This document shows, in pieces, positions 8,830 to 17,792 of a DNA stretch of 64,000 bases. The DNA comes from Neorhizobium tomejilense (GTDB lineage Bacteria > Pseudomonadota > Alphaproteobacteria > Rhizobiales > Rhizobiaceae). The stretch lies in assembly GCA_002968845.1 (NCBI GenBank), contig PVBG01000004.1, positions 1 to 64,000 on the forward strand, read 5' to 3'. The translations under genes were made by a program, and so were the position numbers. The notes beneath the pieces are model-generated. The model was given only the letters and a program-made list of their open reading frames with translations. It did not search any database and was not told the DNA's origin. The stretch's first letter is position 1. Each line of letters starts with the position of its first letter.

Positions 8830-9584
8830 AGCTGCTCCGATATGATTTTGGCCGGCACCAGGGCCACCGGCGCTGCGCCGCCGGAAAGACCCGCGCGGCG
8901 GCGCGTGATGCGGCGCTCGACTATGTTGGCGACATGCGTCAGGCTCCAGCAGATCGCGTAGTAGACGACCGCGAGGATGAGGAAGACCTGGAAGGGCTGC
9001 GTCAGAAGCTGGTTGTTGACCTGGCTGGCCGCAAAAGTGAGGTCCGGGACATTGATGACATATCCGAGCGTCGTGTCCTTTATCGTCGAGACGAAGGTCG
9101 AGATGATGCTCGGGATCATGTTGTAGAGCGCCTGCGGAAGAATGATGAAGCGCATCGCTCCGAGAGAGCTGTGCCCGAGGGCACGGGCGGCATCCATCTG
9201 GCCGCTGCCGAGCGCGACAATGCCGGCGCGTACGACCTCGCTCAGGAAGGCGCCCTGGTAAACGACGAGCGTGGTCAGCATCGTCACGAAGCTCGGAACG
9301 TCTGCGCCTGTCCAGAGCGGCACGAGGAAGTAACTCCAGAGGATAAGCATCAGGAGCGGCACACCGCGGGTTATATAGACGAGTGCGGTGACCGGCCACC
9401 GCAGCAGTCGCCATTTCGAAAGGCGCGCGAGTGCCAGCAGGATGGCGACCGGGAAGGCGAGCATGATGCTGAGCGCCGACAGGATCAGCGTGTTTGCAAG
9501 TCCGCCGAGCGGGCCGTTCGGATATTGACCGATCAGCAGCAGAAGCCAGTAGTCCTGGATGATGGCGATGACATCGTTGATCAT
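8826..9584 (-). CDS. ABC transporter permease, polar amino acid type
   Basis: The 252-residue membrane protein has several hydrophobic segments and the HisM/GlnP-type coupling loop [44 protein letters not shown]. It forms the channel together with the second permease encoded just upstream. Its start overlaps the stop of that gene (ATGA) and its stop overlaps the ATPase start (ATGA), so translation is coupled along the transporter genes. Confidence 0.92.
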   Translation of the reverse strand: MINDVIAIIQDYWLLLLIGQYPNGPLGGLANTLILSALSIMLAFPVAILLALARLSKWRLLRWPVTALVYITRGVPLLMLILWSYFLVPLWTGADVPSFVTMLTTLVVYQGAFLSEVVRAGIVALGSGQMDAARALGHSSLGAMRFIILPQALYNMIPSIISTFVSTIKDTTLGYVINVPDLTFAASQVNNQLLTQPFQVFLILAVVYYAICWSLTHVANIVERRITRRRAGLSGGAAPVALVPAKIISEQL

Positions 9585-10288
9585 GCGCGCGCACTCCGGG
9601 CCGGATCGGCGCGCATCGAGAGATAGGCGCCGGCGCCCATGATCAGGAGCGAGAAGAACAGGTAAAGAACCGTACCGACCAGGTAGATTTCGAAGGTGCG
9701 GAAGCTCAGGTTTTCGACTTCCTTCACGGCATGCGTCAGTTCGGACGCACCGATAACGATGGCGAGACTGCTGTTCTTGAACAGGGAAACACTGTGGTTG
9801 ATGAGCGGCGGAAGCGCATTGCGCACACCCTGGGGCATGACTACGAAGCGCATCGCCGAGACATAGCTGTGCCCGAGAGCCTTGGCGGCTTCCATCTGGC
9901 CCGGGCTTACGGAGCGAAGGCCGGACCGCAGGTCCTCGCTGAAATAGGCTGCCTGGCACAGGCCGAGGCCGATGACGGCGAAGATCGTTTCGGCATTGTG
10001 GGCCGCGAGCCAGGACGTCAGGCCTGGCGGAAACAGGGTGAATATGCCGAAATACCACAGCATCAGCTGCACGAGGGTCGGCACGTTGCGATGGTAGGAG
10101 ACATAGGCGGCCACGGCCCTGTCGCCAAAGCGGAGCGGCGAAAACCGGATGCACAGAAGCAGCAGCGCGAGGGTCATGGCCAGCAGCCACGACCCGATAT
10201 AGATGACAAAGGTCATCTCGATGCCGTGCAAAAGCATCGCGGTATATTCGGGGTTCCTCAGGATGGCCCAGAGATCGAATCCGTTCAC
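9581..10288 (-). CDS. ABC transporter permease, polar amino acid type
   Basis: The 235-residue membrane protein carries [20 protein letters not shown] as an early helix and the coupling loop [45 protein letters not shown], typical of the HisQ/GltJ-like half of amino acid transporters. The start overlaps the stop of the upstream SDR gene by 4 nt, so the transporter is translated with that enzyme. Confidence 0.92.
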   Translation of the reverse strand: MNGFDLWAILRNPEYTAMLLHGIEMTFVIYIGSWLLAMTLALLLLCIRFSPLRFGDRAVAAYVSYHRNVPTLVQLMLWYFGIFTLFPPGLTSWLAAHNAETIFAVIGLGLCQAAYFSEDLRSGLRSVSPGQMEAAKALGHSYVSAMRFVVMPQGVRNALPPLINHSVSLFKNSSLAIVIGASELTHAVKEVENLSFRTFEIYLVGTVLYLFFSLLIMGAGAYLSMRADPARSARA

Positions 10289-11067
10289 CGCCCCGGCTCC
10301 CTAGAACTGTCCGGACCTGCGGGAGCCGGCTGCGGCCGGGCTGTCTGCAAGCCGCCCATGACCTGCAAAGTCGGCGTGATTTCCATATGCCCGATATTGA
10401 CCGCGACCGGCGCGGCGATCGCGAATGCTATCGCTTCGGCGATATCGGCTGCCTGGGGCAGCTCGAAACCATCGATGAACCGTTCGCGAATACTGGGGTC
10501 GTCGCCGTGCACGTGATTGAAAATGTCCGTCGCGACCCGCCCGGGGCAGATTTCCGTCACCCGCACGCGCTTACCGAAGGCATCGATGCGCAGCTGGTTC
10601 GACAGCATGGCGACGCCGGCTTTCACTGCGTGATAGATGGAGTTGCCGCCGAAGTTGTAGTTGCCGGCGATCGAGGAAATGTTGATGACATGGCCCCGAT
10701 CGCGGGCGACCATTCCCGGCACGATCAAACGGCAAATGTGCAGGACGGCACGGAGATTGACATCAACGAGAAGGTCGATATCGCTTTCGTCCGCTTCCAG
10801 AAATTTCTTCGGCCGATCGACGCCGGCATTGTTGACGAGGATGTCGAACTCGACGCGACCGGCCAGTTCGGCGAGCGTCGGGCGGTCGGTGACGTCAATC
10901 ACATGAGCGATGCAGCCCGTGCGTTTGGCCAGATCCTGCAGAGCATCGCCGCTGCGGGCGATCGCGTGGACCTCGATATTCTCACGCCGAAGCCGCTCCA
11001 CCACAGCGGCGCCGATACCGGAGGAGGCGCCGGTAACCAGTGCGGTCTTGTAATCGGAGAATGGCAT
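10285..11067 (-). CDS. SDR family oxidoreductase (YdfG-like)
   Basis: The 260-residue protein has TGASSGIG, NNAG (VNNAGVDRP), Ser in NISSIAG and YHAVK, so the catalytic set is complete. It resembles YdfG-type dehydrogenases that oxidise serine, 3-hydroxy acids or related alcohols with NADP. It is the first gene of the nine-gene operon and is translationally coupled to the first permease. The exact substrate is not evident; its place beside the transporter suggests it acts first on the imported compound. Confidence 0.85.
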   Translation of the reverse strand: MPFSDYKTALVTGASSGIGAAVVERLRRENIEVHAIARSGDALQDLAKRTGCIAHVIDVTDRPTLAELAGRVEFDILVNNAGVDRPKKFLEADESDIDLLVDVNLRAVLHICRLIVPGMVARDRGHVINISSIAGNYNFGGNSIYHAVKAGVAMLSNQLRIDAFGKRVRVTEICPGRVATDIFNHVHGDDPSIRERFIDGFELPQAADIAEAIAFAIAAPVAVNIGHMEITPTLQVMGGLQTARPQPAPAGPDSSREPGR

Positions 11068-11128
11068 TCGGATCCCCTTGTTGTTGCTGCAGACAGTAGC
11101 GAACCTTTAATCTCTTGCCTAAGACCGA

Positions 11129-11146
11129 TTATTTGTGGAGCAATAA
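11129..11146. promoter_or_regulatory. TTATT-N8-AATAA inverted repeat between SDR operon and LysR gene
   Basis: An inverted repeat with two 5-bp arms lies in the 214-bp divergent gap. LysR-type regulators usually bind partly symmetric sites in such gaps, so this is a candidate, but the arms are short and AT-rich and the site is weakly supported. Confidence 0.3.
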
Positions 11147-11281
11147 GCAACGGCTATGGAGGCTTGGCTCCGCAATGCCGGCCGGTGAGGGTCACCGGGC
11201 GAGATCGCGCTCGGCGGCGTTGCAAAAGAAGATCGCGTCTGCAAACATGTGTTTGCTCAAGACAAAAAGACAAAAATCCGA

Positions 11282-12187
11282 ATGGACATCAGACGCCTCA
11301 AATCCTTCATCGTGATCGTCGACAGCGGCAGCATCACGCGCGCCGCCGACCTGCTGCATATCGCGCAGCCCGCGCTCAGCCAGCAGCTGGCGGCGCTGGA
11401 GGAGCATTTCGGTCAGAAGCTGCTGATCCGCAGCCAGCAGGGCGTCAGCATGACCGATGCGGGGCATGCGGTGTACCGCCATGCGCAGATCATCCTTCGC
11501 CAGATGGAACAGGCGCAGGCGGACGCTTCCGCTGCCGGCAACTCACTTGCCGGGCGCGTTTCGGTAGGGCTCGTGCCGTTCAGCAGTGCCGCCACGCTGT
11601 CCGTCGACCTGCTGGCCGAAACGCGCAGGCGCCATCCCGGCATCCTGCTCCATCTCACAGAAAGCGTCGGCCAGACCTACAGTCAGATGATCATGAACGG
11701 CCGTCTGGAAATGGCGCTGATCCACGGGGCCGGGCCGATCAAGGGCGTACGGTTCGAGCCGATCCTCAGCGAGGAGTTCTATCTTGTCGCCCACCGCGAT
11801 TTTGCGATCGAAGCGGACAGCAAGCCCATTCCGGTTACCGCTCTCGACGGCTTGCCGCTTCTGATGCCGCCCGCTTACAACTTCGTTCGCCGTGCGGTCG
11901 ATACCGCGTTCACGCGCAGCCGGATCAACCTGAAGGTCGTGGCGGAGGTTGAAATCGTCAGGACATTGGCGCGCGCCGTGGGCTGCGGTCTCGGGGCGAC
12001 CATCATGCCGAAAGCGATCGCCGACCGTATCGTGACGGAATCAGGCGAGCCGCTGATCTGTCGGCTCGTTTCCCCGCGGATCGAGGAAACCCTGTCGCTC
12101 TGCATTGCCGAGCAGAACTCGCTGTCCGAGCCGGCATTGGCGGTCAAGAATATCCTTCTCGAGCTGACCGCGCGGCTGAGAGCATAA
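11282..12187 (+). CDS. LysR family transcriptional regulator
   Basis: The 301-residue protein has the LysR helix-turn-helix at its N-terminus (RLKSFIVIVDSGSITRAADLLHIAQPALSQQLAALEEHFG) followed by a two-lobed effector domain (VSVGLVPFSSAATLSV onward). The sequence is of the Nac/Cbl-like group. The ATG used begins MDIRRLKSF, where LysR proteins normally start. It is divergent from the nine-gene sugar or hydroxy acid operon and probably controls it in response to an intermediate. Confidence 0.88.
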   Translation: MDIRRLKSFIVIVDSGSITRAADLLHIAQPALSQQLAALEEHFGQKLLIRSQQGVSMTDAGHAVYRHAQIILRQMEQAQADASAAGNSLAGRVSVGLVPFSSAATLSVDLLAETRRRHPGILLHLTESVGQTYSQMIMNGRLEMALIHGAGPIKGVRFEPILSEEFYLVAHRDFAIEADSKPIPVTALDGLPLLMPPAYNFVRRAVDTAFTRSRINLKVVAEVEIVRTLARAVGCGLGATIMPKAIADRIVTESGEPLICRLVSPRIEETLSLCIAEQNSLSEPALAVKNILLELTARLRA

Positions 12188-12196
12188 GGCGAGTTC

Positions 12197-12213
12197 CGGC
12201 ATGACGCATGCCG
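12197..12213. terminator. Hairpin between convergent LysR and aminotransferase genes
   Basis: CGGCATG and CATGCCG form a 7-bp perfect stem with an ACG loop in the 47-bp convergent gap. No T run follows, so efficiency is uncertain, but the position suits a bidirectional terminator. Confidence 0.5.
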
Positions 12214-12234
12214 CGCCAAATCATCCATGACCCG

Positions 12235-13446
12235 TCAGCGCATGTCCCTGCAGAACTGGGCGATCCGCGCGCATCCCTCATCCAGCATTTCCATGCTCGT
12301 TGCGTAAGAAATGCGGAAATGGGGGCTCATGCCGTAAGCTGCGCCTTGCACCGTCGCCACATGATGTTCGTCCACGAGAGCCATGACGAAATCGATGTCG
12401 GTCTCGATCTTCCGCCCGCCCTTGCTGGTCTTGCCGATCAAGCCGGACATGTTGGGATAGAGGTAGAACGCGCCCTCGGGCTTGTGGCAACGCAATCCCT
12501 CCACCTCTGACAAGCGGTCGAGGACGAAATCGCGCCTCTCGCGGTAGATCCCTGCCCGCTCCCTCAGGAGATCCTGTGGCCCGTCCAGCGCCGCGATGGC
12601 CGCCGCCTGCGTCACCGTGGTGATGCCACCGCCGTTCTGCCCGTTGACATTGCTGATCGCACCAATGAGCTCCTTGGAGCCGCTGGCGCAGAAGCCGAGC
12701 CGCCAGCCGGTCATGGCGTAAGCCTTTGACACGCCGTTCATGGTCAGGACACGATCATAGAGCCGGGGTTCCGCGTCGACGATGGTGCAGAATTCGAAAC
12801 CGTCATAGACCAGATGTTCATAGATATCGTCAGTCAGGATCCACACGCCCGGATGGCGCAGCATGACCTGCGCGATCGCCGCCATTTCCGCGCGGGAGCA
12901 GGCCGCACCGGTCGGATTGTTGGGAAAATTCAGGATCAGCCATTTGGTGCGCGGCGTGATCGCGGCTTCCAGATCCTCCGGACGCAGCTTGAAGCCGGCC
13001 TGCTCGAAACAGGGCACCGCCACCGGAACGCCACCCGCGAACTTGACGATATCGGCATAGCTGACCCACGAGGGCGTTGGAATGACGACTTCGTCGCCGG
13101 GATTGCAGGTGGCGAGCATCGTGTTGAAGATCACCTGCTTGCCGCCGGCTGAAACCACGATCTGACTGGCATCATAATCCAGATTGTTGTCCCGCTTAAA
13201 CTTCCTGCTGATCGCCGCCTTGAGCGCCGGTGTGCCGTCCATCGGCGGATATTTCGTATCACCGCCAAGCGCCGCGGCATGGGCCGCCTCGATCGCATGC
13301 AGCGGCGTCGGGAAATCCGGCTCCCCGGAAGACAGGCTGACAACCTTGATACCCTTTGCGGCCAGTTCCCGGGCGCGTTGGGTCATGGCAGCGGAGGCGG
13401 ATATGGAGACGTTTTTCAGGCGATCGGCTGTGGAAGACATCGGCAT
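12235..13446 (-). CDS. Pyridoxal phosphate aminotransferase, class I (aspartate aminotransferase-like)
   Basis: The 403-residue protein belongs to the class I aminotransferases (AatA-like). Visible are SLSSGEPDFPTP near the N-terminus, the PLP loop VSAGGKQVIFN, NFPNNPTGAACSR with the conserved Asn, the DDIYEHLVYDG segment, the PLP lysine in NGVSKAYAMTGWRLG and the substrate Arg near the C-terminus (FRISYATS). It would transfer an amino group between an amino acid such as aspartate or glutamate and a 2-oxo acid. It ends the 5-oxoproline gene set, which releases glutamate, so it may feed that glutamate into metabolism. The start (MPMSST) has no clear ribosome site; MSSTAD two codons later is equally possible. 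Confidence 0.88.
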   Translation of the reverse strand: MPMSSTADRLKNVSISASAAMTQRARELAAKGIKVVSLSSGEPDFPTPLHAIEAAHAAALGGDTKYPPMDGTPALKAAISRKFKRDNNLDYDASQIVVSAGGKQVIFNTMLATCNPGDEVVIPTPSWVSYADIVKFAGGVPVAVPCFEQAGFKLRPEDLEAAITPRTKWLILNFPNNPTGAACSRAEMAAIAQVMLRHPGVWILTDDIYEHLVYDGFEFCTIVDAEPRLYDRVLTMNGVSKAYAMTGWRLGFCASGSKELIGAISNVNGQNGGGITTVTQAAAIAALDGPQDLLRERAGIYRERRDFVLDRLSEVEGLRCHKPEGAFYLYPNMSGLIGKTSKGGRKIETDIDFVMALVDEHHVATVQGAAYGMSPHFRISYATSMEMLDEGCARIAQFCRDMR

Positions 13447-13499
13447 TAACTTTCGACGAAGATTGGGACGGGAGACGGCCGACCAAGCAGCCAGGTGAG

Positions 13500-14267
13500 T
13501 CAAAGCGCGAGTTCGGCAGCCGGCGCGAGCATCGCGCCGGAGGCTTCGATCTCGCTTCGGACGACATGCGCAAGTTCAAGGGAACCGGGCGTGTCGCTGT
13601 GGACGAGGATTGACCGAGCGGGCATGGCAATGGTGTCGCCCTCGATAGTCTCAACAGTTCCGTCGAGAAGAAAGCGGCGCACCCTTGCCCGCACCGAAGC
13701 CTCATCCTTGATCACGGCGCCCGGTAGGCCGCGGACAACAAGCCTGCCTTCGGCATCATAGGCCCGGTCGGCCAGGAAAAGCGCCAGCGTCTTCAGCCGC
13801 GCCCGTTTGGCCGCCTGCTCTATTTCGCTGTCCGGCGTCACGAACACGACAAGACCCGGCGCCACCGTCGCAATGGCATCCATCATCAGATCGGCGAGCA
13901 CCGGGTCGCGGTTGACCATATTGCCCATGGCGGCGTGAAAGCTGATATGCCCGACGGTGACACGCTCGCTCGCGGCGATCGCCATCAGCGCACCGAGCTG
14001 GTAGAGCATCTGCTGGCGCAACTCATCCGCCTGGAAGGGCATTTCGCGCCGTCCAAAGCCGAGCCGGTCGGGCAGGCCCGGATGTGCGCCGATGCCGACC
14101 TCGTTCGCCTTGGCAAGCCGCACCATGCGCGCCATCGTATCCGGATCGCCACCGTGGAAACCGCAGGCGATATTGGCCGACGACACGACCTTCATCATCG
14201 CTTCGTCGTCGCATAGCCGATAAGGGCCGAACCCTTCGCCCATGTCGGAATTCAGATCGATTTTCAT
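13500..14267 (-). CDS. pxpA: 5-oxoprolinase subunit A (LamB/YcsF family)
   Basis: The 255-residue protein begins MKIDLNSDMGEGFGPY and continues with ANIACGFHGGDP and GIGAHPGLPD, the hallmark of the LamB/YcsF family now known as PxpA. In characterised bacteria PxpA acts with PxpB and PxpC to hydrolyse 5-oxoproline (pyroglutamate) to glutamate using ATP. All three subunits are encoded here in the order B, C, A. The ATG at 14267 follows GGGAG by 6 nt and is preferred over a TTG two codons upstream. Confidence 0.93.
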   Translation of the reverse strand: MKIDLNSDMGEGFGPYRLCDDEAMMKVVSSANIACGFHGGDPDTMARMVRLAKANEVGIGAHPGLPDRLGFGRREMPFQADELRQQMLYQLGALMAIAASERVTVGHISFHAAMGNMVNRDPVLADLMMDAIATVAPGLVVFVTPDSEIEQAAKRARLKTLALFLADRAYDAEGRLVVRGLPGAVIKDEASVRARVRRFLLDGTVETIEGDTIAMPARSILVHSDTPGSLELAHVVRSEIEASGAMLAPAAELAL

Positions 14268-14294
14268 CGGCAACTCCCTTTGACCGATCGTATT

Positions 14295-15290
14295 TCAGGC
14301 CATCGCCTTCAAGGCGCGTTTGACCATCTCAGATGTGGTCCGGACGTCTTCGACATAACGCGCGACCGCCTGCTCCACCGCGCGCGCCTCCGCGTGCGTG
14401 GACCGCACGAACCGCAAGCGGCTGCCTATGCGGGCCTGGCCAAGCCGCCACAGGTCGCATTCGATCACGCCGGCGATCTTCGGATAGCCACCCGCCGTGT
14501 TCGCATCGCTCATCTGGACTATGGGCTCCCCACCGGGCGGGACCTGGATCACACCGGGCACGATCCCATGGGAACGCATCTCAACCGACGCCGTCGGCTT
14601 GATGGGCTCGCCCGACAGACGATAGCCCGTACGGTCGCTACGGGAAGAAATCTTCCAGGTCTGGCTCCAGAAGGCGTCGCCGTCATTGGGAAACAGGGCA
14701 TGCTCGCCACCGGGCAATGCACGGACCGGCAGCGCGCCGTCAACGAGATCCGGAAAGACGTCCCGGAGCGCCACGGCGGGCTCGATGACGGCCAGGCCGT
14801 TCGCCGGAACCGGGGCAAAGTTGGCGCAGTCACCGAGCGCGATCCGGTCACCTTTTACCAAAGGCCGACCAGCATTGCCGCCGAAGCTGCCGCGCAGGGA
14901 TGTGCTGCGCGATCCCATCACCGATGGAACATCCAAGCCCCCGCCGATGGAAACATAGGCGCGCGCAAGTGTCGGAGGATGCTTCAGCTCGAGCACCTGT
15001 CCGGCCTCGGCGGTATAGGCGCACCAGGGAAGCAATTCCAATCTGTCCAGTATCGGATCGCCATCGGCGCCCGTGACCGCAAAGACGGTCCGCCGGTCGA
15101 AACGCAGGCTGAACGGAAAGGTCTGCACCTCTATCCCAGCCGCACCCTCGTCGTTCCCGACAAGGATATTGCCGATCCTCACGGCAAGCGGATCCATCGC
15201 GCCGCTGCCCGAAACGCCGATGTCGCGATACCCCGGTCGCCCCAGATCCTGAACCGTATTGAACGGGCCGGTTTCCACAATTTCGATCAT
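14295..15290 (-). CDS. pxpC: 5-oxoprolinase subunit C / biotin-dependent carboxyltransferase family
   Basis: The 331-residue protein starts MIEIVETGPFNTVQDLGRPGYRD with GVSGSGAMDP, and contains YVSIGGGLDVPSVMGSRST and a late GGYPKIAGVIE. This is the PxpC/KipA family, related to the carboxyltransferase part of urea amidolyase. It forms the 5-oxoprolinase with PxpA and PxpB. The ATG overlaps the stop of pxpB by 4 nt (ATGA). Confidence 0.93.
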   Translation of the reverse strand: MIEIVETGPFNTVQDLGRPGYRDIGVSGSGAMDPLAVRIGNILVGNDEGAAGIEVQTFPFSLRFDRRTVFAVTGADGDPILDRLELLPWCAYTAEAGQVLELKHPPTLARAYVSIGGGLDVPSVMGSRSTSLRGSFGGNAGRPLVKGDRIALGDCANFAPVPANGLAVIEPAVALRDVFPDLVDGALPVRALPGGEHALFPNDGDAFWSQTWKISSRSDRTGYRLSGEPIKPTASVEMRSHGIVPGVIQVPPGGEPIVQMSDANTAGGYPKIAGVIECDLWRLGQARIGSRLRFVRSTHAEARAVEQAVARYVEDVRTTSEMVKRALKAMA

Positions 15291-15994
15291 AGCTCGATCC
15301 TAGCCGGCACGAACCGCACCGTATCGCCCGGCGCCATCATCGCCGGCTTGGGCGACGTCGGATCGAACATCTGCAATTCTGCGAAACCAATGGAATTCCA
15401 GCCGTTCGGGCCGGTGAGCATTGCAACGCCGGTCTGCATGCCGCCGATGGTCACGCAGCCCTTCGCCATCTTCAGCGACGGCACGGTCTTTCGCGGCATG
15501 TAGATGCGCGGATCGAGGCCGTGCAGGTAACCGAAGCCTGGAGCGCTGCCCAGGGCAAAAACACGATAGGTCGCTTCGTGATGAATACGGACGATCTCAC
15601 GGTCGCTGAGCCGGGCAAGATCGCAAAGCGCGGGCAGGTCCGCCGCATGCTCCCCGCCGTAGTGAACAGGGATTTCGATCGTCTTTCCGTCCAGATCGAT
15701 GCTGCGGGCATTGTCCCATGCCTCCAGCAGCCGCGCCACGACGGCATCCGGATCCTGCGGCGCCTCCTGGAATATCGTCAGAAGGTTGGTCATTCCCGGA
15801 ACGATTTCGGCGATATCCCGCCAGCCTCGGACCGCCTGGGAGAGCGCCCAAATCCGGCGCTGTGCGGCGAGATCGAATTCTCCCGGCGCCTCCAGCAGGA
15901 AGGACCTCGCGCCGATCGAGGAGACCCGAGCCCGGCCGTGAGTGGCGGGCAGGATTTCGCGCAGCGGTGCATGGCTGTTGATTGTGGCAATCAT
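15287..15994 (-). CDS. pxpB: 5-oxoprolinase subunit B (KipI/allophanate hydrolase subunit 1 family)
   Basis: The 235-residue protein holds the family hallmarks: HVHYGGEHAADLPALC-like segment, ALGSAPGFGYLHGLDPRIYMPRK and CVTIGGMQTGVA. PxpB pairs with PxpC to form the ATP-using core of 5-oxoprolinase. The ATG at 15994 overlaps the stop of the upstream carrier-like gene by 4 nt; a longer frame into that gene is spurious. Confidence 0.92.
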   Translation of the reverse strand: MIATINSHAPLREILPATHGRARVSSIGARSFLLEAPGEFDLAAQRRIWALSQAVRGWRDIAEIVPGMTNLLTIFQEAPQDPDAVVARLLEAWDNARSIDLDGKTIEIPVHYGGEHAADLPALCDLARLSDREIVRIHHEATYRVFALGSAPGFGYLHGLDPRIYMPRKTVPSLKMAKGCVTIGGMQTGVAMLTGPNGWNSIGFAELQMFDPTSPKPAMMAPGDTVRFVPARIEL

Positions 15995-16416
15995 GATTGA
16001 GGCTCGATCTCGAACAGGGGATCGCCGAAGCCGACCAGCGCATCGGGTTCGGCAAGCTGCTTGGTCAGAATACCTGCGCGGCCGGCACAAAGTGGAAGCA
16101 GGAGGGGGCCGACGCGAAGGAAACCGAGGATGTCTGCGGCGAGAACCGATGGCAGACGGTCGGTGGCTGCCTGCCGCGATGGGCTGCCTGGGTAAAAATG
16201 GCCGGCCATCGGCGCCTTGACGACCACCAGCGGCTGAGCCGTCGGGGCTGGCCGAGGGGTCACGGACACATCGACCCCGGCTTCATTCCCCGTGGCAATG
16301 ACGATGCGCAACCGTCCGCCGGGCCAGGAGATTTCCAGGCCACTTGCCCCGGCTGCCGTCAGCGCCTCGGTGAGAAACGCGATCGTCGCGGGATCGCTGA
16401 AATCGATCGCGCTCAT
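15991..16416 (-). CDS. Biotin carrier-like protein lacking the biotinylation lysine
   Basis: The 141-residue protein has an N-terminal helical segment (MSAIDFSDPATIAFLTEALTAAG) followed by the first strands of a biotinyl/lipoyl domain (VVVKAPMAGHFYPGSPS) and the domain end (VGFGDPLFEIEP). In the middle, where the carrier from this cluster has EAMKVFN, this protein has VGPLLLPL, so the Ala-Met-Lys biotin site is missing. It overlaps the stop of accC by 4 nt and the start of pxpB by 4 nt, so it is translated with them and is probably expressed. It may be a structural partner rather than a carboxyl carrier. Confidence 0.85.
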   Translation of the reverse strand: MSAIDFSDPATIAFLTEALTAAGASGLEISWPGGRLRIVIATGNEAGVDVSVTPRPAPTAQPLVVVKAPMAGHFYPGSPSRQAATDRLPSVLAADILGFLRVGPLLLPLCAGRAGILTKQLAEPDALVGFGDPLFEIEPQS

Positions 16417-17792
16417 GGCGCTCTCCGTTGTTTCAGCCATTGCTCGAGATAGTGGATATCCGTCTCGCCGCGCGTAAACGCGCTGTCCTCGAAGAGCGCA
16501 CGCAGGAAGGGAATATTCGTGGAAATTCCGTCCACCCGCGTTCCGGCAAGCGCCTCGCGCATCCTTGCCATTGCCTCCGCCCGCGTCGGCGCATGAACGA
16601 TCAGCTTGGCGATCAGCGAGTCGTAATAGGGTGGCACCTTGTACCCCGCATGGATGTGGGTATCGACCCGGATGCCCATCCCTTCGGGAAGGGCGAGACT
16701 GGTGATGACGCCGGCTGACGGCAGGAACGTATCGGGATTCTCGGCATTGATGCGGCATTCGAAAGCATGGCCCTCGCATTTAACATCAGCCTGGGCCAGT
16801 TCGAGCGGATCGCCCTGAGCCACTTTGATCTGCGCCTGCACGATGTCGATCCCGCTTGTCATTTCGGTGACCGGATGTTCGACCTGAAGCCGGGTATTCA
16901 TCTCGATGAAATAGAAAGCGCCATCCTCGTAGAGGAATTCGAAGGTTCCGACGCCCTGGTAGCCGATCTGGCGGCAGGCCTCGACACAGGCTCTCCCGAC
17001 GGGCCGGATCACATCCGGCGATATCCCCGGTGCCGGAGCCTCTTCCACGACCTTTTGATGGCGGCGCTGCATCGAGCAATCCCGGTGCCCGAGCCAGACT
17101 GCATTGCCATGGGTGTCGCAAAGGACCTGGATTTCGATATGGCGCGGATGCTGGAGGAATTTTTCCATGTAGAGCGACGGCGAGCCGAAAGCCTGCCGCG
17201 CCTCCTCCCGGGTGAGCGCGACCGCCTCTTGCAGCAGACCGGCCTCTGGCACGACACGCATGCCCCGCCCGCCGCCGCCGCCGGCAGCCTTGATGATGAC
17301 GGGATAACCGATCTCCAGGGCCAGGCGCTCGACGGCGGCCGGATCGTCGGAAAGCGCCGTATCCGGTCCCGGGACACAAGGAACTCCGGCTGCGATCATT
17401 GCCCTCTTTGCCGAGATCTTGTCGCCCATCGCCTCGATTGACGACGCGCTCGGACCGATGAACGCCAGTCCGGCTTTTTCGACGGCATCGGCGAATGCGG
17501 CATTTTCCGAGAGAAAACCATAACCGGGATGGATGGCGCCGGCGCCCGTCAAGCGCGCCGCCAGAAGAAGAGCATCCTTGTTGAGGTAGCTTTTTGCCGC
17601 GCTCGAAGGGCCGATGCACAAGGCGCTATCGGCGGTCTTGCCATAGGGCGCCTGCCGATCCGCTTCGGAATAGACGACGACCGTCTTGAGACCCAGTTCC
17701 CGGCAGGCTTTCTGGATCCTGGTCGCGATCTCTCCGCGATTGGCAATCAGAACCGTATCGAAACGCGGGGGACTGTCGAATGTCTCAGGCAT
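16413..17792 (-). CDS. accC: Biotin carboxylase (AccC family)
   Basis: The 459-residue protein is a full-length biotin carboxylase: ANRGEIATRIQKACRELG at the N-terminus, HPGYGFLSENAAFA, the ATP-grasp glycine loop IKAAGGGGGRGMR, the RRHQKVVEEAP segment and EMNTRLQVEHPVTEM with catalytic residues. It carboxylates biotin on a carrier protein with ATP and bicarbonate. Its setting with 5-oxoprolinase subunits rather than acetyl-CoA carboxyltransferase genes suggests that the carboxyl group is used in lactam ring opening. The ATG overlaps the upstream accB stop (TGATG). Confidence 0.92.
   Translation of the reverse strand: MPETFDSPPRFDTVLIANRGEIATRIQKACRELGLKTVVVYSEADRQAPYGKTADSALCIGPSSAAKSYLNKDALLLAARLTGAGAIHPGYGFLSENAAFADAVEKAGLAFIGPSASSIEAMGDKISAKRAMIAAGVPCVPGPDTALSDDPAAVERLALEIGYPVIIKAAGGGGGRGMRVVPEAGLLQEAVALTREEARQAFGSPSLYMEKFLQHPRHIEIQVLCDTHGNAVWLGHRDCSMQRRHQKVVEEAPAPGISPDVIRPVGRACVEACRQIGYQGVGTFEFLYEDGAFYFIEMNTRLQVEHPVTEMTSGIDIVQAQIKVAQGDPLELAQADVKCEGHAFECRINAENPDTFLPSAGVITSLALPEGMGIRVDTHIHAGYKVPPYYDSLIAKLIVHAPTRAEAMARMREALAGTRVDGISTNIPFLRALFEDSAFTRGETDIHYLEQWLKQRRAP

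Noticed and set aside
14280..15503. Long open frame of 407 codons on the plus strand
   Set aside because: It lies opposite pxpC and pxpB, which have clear family motifs and coupled starts; the plus-strand product is Arg/His/Gly-rich without recognisable domains.
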